This document shows, one piece after another, positions 60,009 to 64,000 of a stretch of DNA of 64,000 nt (positions within the stretch are counted from its first letter, which is position 1; the number at the start of each line of letters is the position of its first letter). Origin of the DNA: Desulfomicrobium sp. UBA5193 (GTDB lineage: Bacteria; Desulfobacterota; Desulfovibrionia; Desulfovibrionales; Desulfomicrobiaceae); assembly GCA_002412965.1 (NCBI GenBank), contig DHWB01000012.1:141697-205696 (forward strand), given 5' to 3'. A program made the position numbers and the translations under genes. The notes below the pieces were generated by a model that was not told where the DNA came from, did not search any database, and saw only the letters and a list, made by a program, of their open reading frames with translations.

Positions 60009-60794
60009 ATGTCGGAAACGGAAAATCAACGTGCGCGGATCAAGGGCGTTTTTTCCTCGGAAAAAATAGCCAAGGTCGGAGCCGGGGCGACAGTCCGCAA
60101 GACCACGCAGACCATGTACTGGTTTGCCGAGGAAGACGAAACCGGACTGATCTGGATTCAACCCTTGAATCCCAACTACGTGCCTTCCGGCCCCAAACAG
60201 GAAATCCCGAAAGAGGATTTTCTGACACAATACGCCCCTGAGCCTGAATTTTATTCAAGCAAGGTCTATCCCAACATCCGCAAGCTGAACCAGACCATTG
60301 CCAAGGCCGAGCGACATCGGACCAACGGGGAGACATACAGCGCGGAGATGGAGTACGGTAGCGCCCTGCGCGTGGATGAGGAGAACATCCGCGCCAATTT
60401 CGGACTTGGGCTGACCTATCTGGAGCGGGGGGAGACAGACAAGGCCGACAACATCTTTCAGCGCCTGATCAAGATGGAAGCGACCTTTGACGCCGAGCAC
60501 AAGCACCTCTTCAACGACTTCGGCATCAGCCTGCGCAAGAATGAAATGTACGAACAGGCCACGGAGTACTACGCCAAGGCCCTGGAGCTCTCCCCTGCCG
60601 ACGAGAACCTGCATTACAACATGGCCAGGGCCTGCTTTGCAAAGGCCGACATCGAAAAGACCTTTGAGCATCTGCGCGAGGCCCTGCGGCTCAACAAAGA
60701 CCTTGAAATAGCCCAAAAATTTCTCGCATATCTCAAGAAAAACAATTTACTGCCGCACAACCTCTCCGGCGCGGACCAGACGGCCTCTGACTAA
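60009..60794 (+). CDS. TPR-repeat protein
   Basis: A 261-residue soluble protein. The first 100 residues are unassigned (SEKIAKVGAGATVRKT, YWFAEEDETGLIWIQPLNP); then three to four TPR units run from about 100 to 240, including ANFGLGLTYLERGETDKA and ATEYYAKALELSPADENLHY. No signal peptide is seen. TPRs mediate protein contacts; the partner is unknown. It is 19 bases after pyrF and 28 before the PilZ-LuxR regulator, which it may help. Confidence 0.82.
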   Translation: MSETENQRARIKGVFSSEKIAKVGAGATVRKTTQTMYWFAEEDETGLIWIQPLNPNYVPSGPKQEIPKEDFLTQYAPEPEFYSSKVYPNIRKLNQTIAKAERHRTNGETYSAEMEYGSALRVDEENIRANFGLGLTYLERGETDKADNIFQRLIKMEATFDAEHKHLFNDFGISLRKNEMYEQATEYYAKALELSPADENLHYNMARACFAKADIEKTFEHLREALRLNKDLEIAQKFLAYLKKNNLLPHNLSGADQTASD

Positions 60795-60822
60795 AACATT
60801 CCTCATCCGCCACGGAGGGAAC

Positions 60823-61833
60823 ATGAACCGTAACAGCTCTGCGTCCAAGGATGACAACCGTCGAAGAATTGAACGCTTTTCCATGAGCATCCCCTCGAAA
60901 GTGAGTTCTATCATGCATGACTACTCCGAACAGATGCTTAACACGACAAACATCTCCGCAGGAGGGGTTTTTTTCGAGACGGGCCAGACCTATCCCGTTG
61001 GCACGAACGTGACCCTGAACATCTCCCTTGATTTCGGCAGCGCGAAGACCGGCCTCCTGCTGTCCCGGTTCCGGGTCGAAGGCACCGTGATCCGGTCGGA
61101 AAAAAACGGCATGGCCATAGCTTTCGACGCGGAGAAAGTCACCGCCATCCAGATTAATTCCGGCAAGAAACCCGGCAAGAATGGTCCGGCAATGATCGGC
61201 ATCGTTGGCGAGGATCCGCTTTTGAACGACCTCATGGCGGCCAGGCTGAGCCAGGAAACGGGCGTGAGCTGCAGCCATTCCCCGTCCATGCCCAAGATCC
61301 TGGAAACGGCCAGGCCGGACCTGACCCTCATCGACTGCACTGACATGTCCATGGAAGAGCTCCTGCAGGAAGCAAACGCCGAGGACTCCCTGTTCATGTC
61401 CACCTCGGTCGCCCTCTTCAACGTCCCCAACGACCGCGCCCTGGAACTTGAGGCGATCAATTCGGGAATCCGAGGCCTCTTCTACCGCAACTCGCCCTTC
61501 AAGCTCATGGTCAAGGGCGTCAGCGCAATGCTCGACAACGAGCTCTGGTTTTCCAGGGAAGCCATGTCCGCGTTCCTGCTCGGCAAGCAGAATCGCCCCG
61601 CGGAATTAGCGGTCACCCAGGAAGAGCAGACCGAACTCAGCCTGCGCGAGAAGGAAATCCTGCGCATGCTGGCGACCGGCGCCACCAACAAGGACATGGC
61701 CGACAAGCTGTACCTGAGCCTGAACACGATCAAGTCCCACATCTACAACATCTACAAAAAAATCGACGTTCCCAACCGGCTGCAAGCCTCCCTGTGGGCG
61801 GCCAAACATCTGGACGACACAGAAAAGCCTTGA
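60823..61833 (+). CDS. PilZ - VpsT/CsgD-like receiver - LuxR HTH transcription factor
   Basis: A 336-residue fusion. Residues about 12-110 form a PilZ domain with RRIER (14-18) and NISAGG (43-48), the RxxxR and NxSxxG c-di-GMP motifs. Residues about 122-250 look like the receiver of VpsT/CsgD: IGIVGEDPLLNDLM start and GLFYRNSPFKLMVKG, then ELWFSREAM, where WFSR (242-245) matches VpsT's W[FLM][TS]R c-di-GMP motif. The end (about 270-330) is a LuxR helix-turn-helix (LSLREKEILRMLATGATNKD, then LNTIKSHIYNI). It should switch genes by c-di-GMP. A GGAGGGAAC site is 1-8 bases ahead of the ATG. Targets are unknown; biofilm or matrix genes are an inference. Confidence 0.85.
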   Translation: MNRNSSASKDDNRRRIERFSMSIPSKVSSIMHDYSEQMLNTTNISAGGVFFETGQTYPVGTNVTLNISLDFGSAKTGLLLSRFRVEGTVIRSEKNGMAIAFDAEKVTAIQINSGKKPGKNGPAMIGIVGEDPLLNDLMAARLSQETGVSCSHSPSMPKILETARPDLTLIDCTDMSMEELLQEANAEDSLFMSTSVALFNVPNDRALELEAINSGIRGLFYRNSPFKLMVKGVSAMLDNELWFSREAMSAFLLGKQNRPAELAVTQEEQTELSLREKEILRMLATGATNKDMADKLYLSLNTIKSHIYNIYKKIDVPNRLQASLWAAKHLDDTEKP

Positions 61834-61921
61834 GTTTCCCCGGCAAGTATATCAAGGACCAACCCACACCAAGGCCCCGCCGTCCGGCTTCCCTGGCACT
61901 TTAGCCCACAGGTTTGCATCC

Positions 61922-62467
61922 ATGAAGACCCTGTCCATCACCGCGCTGGCCATCCAGCCGGAATTCGATTTGCCCACCTTTCTTTTTCTGTCCCAGATCG
62001 ACGAACTCGGACCGCAGGACATGCTCTCCGTGCTCGACACATGGGAAAAATGGCTGCCTATGCTCAAGGTCTACAAGCTCGGCGACCGCAAGGAACACGT
62101 CGTGGTTTATCTGGAAGATGTCGTGGAAGATCAGGTGGATAAAATCTGGAAGGCGTCCCCGTCGGAAGGGTTCAAGCACGAGGCCATCGCCCAGACCATG
62201 ATCATGGGCACCCTGAAGGCGCTGATGCCCGAATTGGGAGAGAAGGAGTGCGCGCCGGTACCCGAGCCGACCAAACCGCTGCGCCGCACATTGGAAAAAA
62301 TCGGCCTGGACATGCAGGAATCGGGAGCCCTGAACCGCAAATACTCGACCATCACGCCCTATCCGCACCGCTACGGATGCGAACGCTGCCACTTGAAAGA
62401 CAGCTGCATCAAGAACATGAATCTGGACCTCGGCGGGATCATGAAATCACAGCCCAAGGCTGAGTGA
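61922..62467 (+). CDS. Hypothetical protein with C-terminal Cys cluster
   Basis: I do not recognise this 181-residue protein. It has no signal peptide or helix for the membrane. The first 100 residues are mixed, with acidic VVYLEDVVEDQVDKI; the C-terminal part has YGCERCHLKDSCIKNM, a C-x2-C-x5-C set that could bind a metal or Fe-S cluster, then a short tail. A Pro-rich linker (VPEPTKPLRRT) joins the parts. It is 88 bases after the PilZ-LuxR gene on the same strand and before a large palindrome. Confidence 0.65.
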   Translation: MKTLSITALAIQPEFDLPTFLFLSQIDELGPQDMLSVLDTWEKWLPMLKVYKLGDRKEHVVVYLEDVVEDQVDKIWKASPSEGFKHEAIAQTMIMGTLKALMPELGEKECAPVPEPTKPLRRTLEKIGLDMQESGALNRKYSTITPYPHRYGCERCHLKDSCIKNMNLDLGGIMKSQPKAE

Positions 62468-62521
62468 TCCTTCAGCGCGGCCCCCTCTTTCCGTGAACAC
62501 AGCGCCCCATCAGCACCTCAA

Positions 62522-62696
62522 GGCCCGCTGTCGGCATGGCCTTGAGGCTCGTCGGCTGTCTGACTGAGCCAGGCATCGTTTGTTGAATCGTTGCCGGTCG
62601 TCCCGCCCAGCTTTTCCGCCCGTCACGCAACGATTCAACTCTACGAGGCCGATGAAGGAGTTCCGGCGGGCCTCAAGGCCATGCCGACAGCGGGCC
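62522..62696. repeat. 175-base palindromic element with 27-bp arms
   Basis: Arms 62522-62548 and 62670-62696 are a perfect 27-base inverted repeat (GGCCCGCTGTCGGCATGG.. and its inverse). Inside, GTTGAATCGTTGC (62582-62594) is inverted at 62627-62639, and the two pairs are nearly concentric, so the whole is one imperfect palindrome. A GC-rich stretch follows (62694-62707). It lies between convergent genes and could be a non-autonomous mobile repeat or a strong bidirectional stop. No ORF is supported. Confidence 0.75.
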
Positions 62697-62726
62697 GCCC
62701 CCCCCCGCCAATCGCCCTCTGGCCCT

Positions 62727-63827
62727 CTAGCCCTCTTCCCCAAAAGCCTGCGCCATGAGGTGCTTGTACAGCCCGCCAAGATCCGCCGGCGTACGCCCAA
62801 GCACGGCCTGCCAGACTTCGTCCGACTCCATGCACAGATAGAGTTGCCGATCCACCCCGCCCCGGCGCAGCGCATCGGCCAAAAATCGGAACTGCTCAAC
62901 CCGAAGCGGCCGCAACAGGCGCTGCTTGCCGTCGAGTCCCGTCACGAACTCCCCATAGATATATTTTGATCCCGGAAAATTCTCGCTGATGCAGCGTTTC
63001 AAATCCGGCATGTGCCGAAACGACCCCATGCTGACGTAGGCTATCTGCTCCGGCTGAAGGTGATCGAAAATCATCTCCACCGTCCGGGCATAGCCTTCCC
63101 TCCAACCAGGGAAATGAATCATGGGGTCAAAATGCAGGCAGACCCGAAAGCCCGCCTGAGCGCAGGTCCGGGCCGCGGCCAGACGTTCCTCTAGGCTCGC
63201 GCAGTCCCCCTGCTCCTCGCCATCGACAATGTCCGGCGCGTTCATGGACCAGGCCGGCAAAACCCTGGACGGATCGCGGACCGCATCCATCCACGACAGG
63301 TCCACGACTTTGGACTTGAGTTCCAGGCAGACCTGCGGATAATTTCCAAGAAATTCGACAAGATCTCTGCTGTAGCCGGTCAGCGCCTCAAGCACCAGGG
63401 AATCGGTGAACTCCCCGGTCCCGACCCGGTATCGGCGACCAGGACTGGCGCAAAAAGCCTGGTCCAGTTCCCGCCACAGGTCGTCCTGATTGGCCCAGAC
63501 CTTGAGCACCCGGTCCTGAAAATAGGCCTGCAGGATGCAGTAGGAGCAGCGCAGCGGGCAGTTCTCTCCGATATGAATGATCTGGTAGCCGCAGCAACGG
63601 TAGTGGCTGGTGCCGGGGCAATGCCGCAAAAAGCGCCCCCGGTAGTGCTTGAGGTACAGGATGTCTTCGCGCGCCAGCCCGGAAGACAGGGCCTCGCCTT
63701 CGGCCAGCACCTCCGCATTCACATGGGGCAGCCGTTCACCGACGCGCCGGGCCACGGGCGAATCGGCCACGGCCGCATCGACCACCACCCGACTGATTCC
63801 GCCCAGATAGGCGGGCAACGTCTTCAT
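62727..63827 (-). CDS. Spore photoproduct lyase-like radical SAM protein
   Basis: A 366-residue radical SAM protein. The cluster is CPLRCSYC in GENCPLRCSYCILQAYFQD, and the layout (ISRVVVDAAVAD, HCPGTSHYRCCGY, FDPMIHFPGW, GSFRHMPDL) follows the spore photoproduct lyase (SplB) family. True SplB repairs UV spore photoproduct in Bacillus. In a non-spore-former the role is uncertain. It overlaps the upstream gene by 4 bases (ATGA, 63824-63827). Confidence 0.85.
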   Translation of the reverse strand: MKTLPAYLGGISRVVVDAAVADSPVARRVGERLPHVNAEVLAEGEALSSGLAREDILYLKHYRGRFLRHCPGTSHYRCCGYQIIHIGENCPLRCSYCILQAYFQDRVLKVWANQDDLWRELDQAFCASPGRRYRVGTGEFTDSLVLEALTGYSRDLVEFLGNYPQVCLELKSKVVDLSWMDAVRDPSRVLPAWSMNAPDIVDGEEQGDCASLEERLAAARTCAQAGFRVCLHFDPMIHFPGWREGYARTVEMIFDHLQPEQIAYVSMGSFRHMPDLKRCISENFPGSKYIYGEFVTGLDGKQRLLRPLRVEQFRFLADALRRGGVDRQLYLCMESDEVWQAVLGRTPADLGGLYKHLMAQAFGEEG

Positions 63828-64000
63828 TTGAGCCCCTCGGGAAAAAGATCCGCCAGCTCTTCACGGGCCGCGATGCGCGTCAGCTCCGCACTGGCCAAAC
63901 GCAGTTCGGCGGGGCTCGTCAGGCGCACGCTGAGCTCCACACCGTTGCTCTCGAACAGGTCAGGCTGCACCAGCCGCCAGCGCGTTCCGGCCGAAACCTT
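63824..64000 (-). CDS. C-terminal part of an unidentified protein
   Basis: Reading the minus strand from the window edge gives 58 residues (KVSAGTRWRLVQPDLF, then ELSVRLTSPAELRLASAEL, ending DLFPEGLK) and a TGA. The gene begins beyond 64000. No family is recognised from this piece. The stop overlaps the SplB-like start, so the two are co-translated and probably work in the same process. Confidence 0.7.
   Translation of the reverse strand, partial: KVSAGTRWRLVQPDLFESNGVELSVRLTSPAELRLASAELTRIAAREELADLFPEGLK

Overview
The window is a dense, GC-rich bacterial chromosome segment with short intergenic gaps and many stop/start overlaps between genes. The gene content fits a sulfate-reducing deltaproteobacterium of the Desulfovibrionales, and Desulfomicrobium is my best guess. 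That assignment is inference from gene families: a SelW-type selenoprotein read through UGA, a PsrA/PhsA-like molybdenum enzyme with a four-cluster ferredoxin, indirect amidation genes (gatCA), a LytS/LytT pair beside a CstA transporter, DUF4416, and a HesB-like protein with a Cys-rich tail. No prophage, plasmid gene, transposase or CRISPR array was seen.

Layout. 1-7.6 kb: the start of aspA (leaving the window), a DUF2845 protein, a short selenoprotein with a candidate SECIS hairpin, an NAD(P)H-quinone oxidoreductase-like protein, a palindromic MITE-like element, a membrane protein overlapping a DODA-type dioxygenase, then a LytTR regulator, a LytS-type kinase and a CstA transporter, which together look like a pyruvate or peptide sensing and uptake module. 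7.6-20 kb: a chemoreceptor, a molybdopterin oxidoreductase with its FeS subunit, an NlpC/P60 lipoprotein, a YitT protein, an ADP-forming acyl-CoA synthetase, arfB, a HesB-like protein and a GAF/degenerate-GGDEF/PilZ protein. 20-28.7 kb: one long minus-strand run (polar amino-acid ABC transporter, prmA, an EndoIII-like glycosylase, an EnvC-like activator, CtpA protease, divergent polysaccharide deacetylase). 28.9-38.5 kb: argD, a small membrane protein, dut, glucan phosphorylase, two RNA methyltransferases, aroC, an ElyC-like protein and a rhomboid protease.

38.5-48.6 kb: the minus-strand run rfbB-rfbD-hrcA-grpE-CoA-binding protein, then trmL, cobD/cbiB, an rRNA methyltransferase-like gene, tRNA-Val(CAC), a GNAT, proC, ndk, and a GAF protein beside gap. 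48.8-62.5 kb: dnaK followed by a long plus-strand run (LpoA-like lipoprotein, gatC, gatA, mnmA, mtaB, DUF4416, yicC, remA, gmk, pyrF, a TPR protein, a PilZ-receiver-LuxR regulator, a Cys-containing hypothetical protein). 62.5-64 kb: a 175-nt palindrome, a spore-photoproduct-lyase-like radical SAM protein and the tail of an unidentified gene.

The strongest unusual items are: (1) a transcription factor that joins a PilZ domain to a VpsT/CsgD-like receiver carrying a WFSR motif and a LuxR helix-turn-helix, so one polypeptide has two candidate c-di-GMP sites; (2) the in-frame UGA selenoprotein W-like gene, which an ordinary gene caller would truncate; (3) a second PilZ protein with a degenerate GGDEF domain; (4) two long palindromic intergenic elements; (5) a promoter placed immediately ahead of, and partly inside, a terminator between dnaK and the lipoprotein gene.
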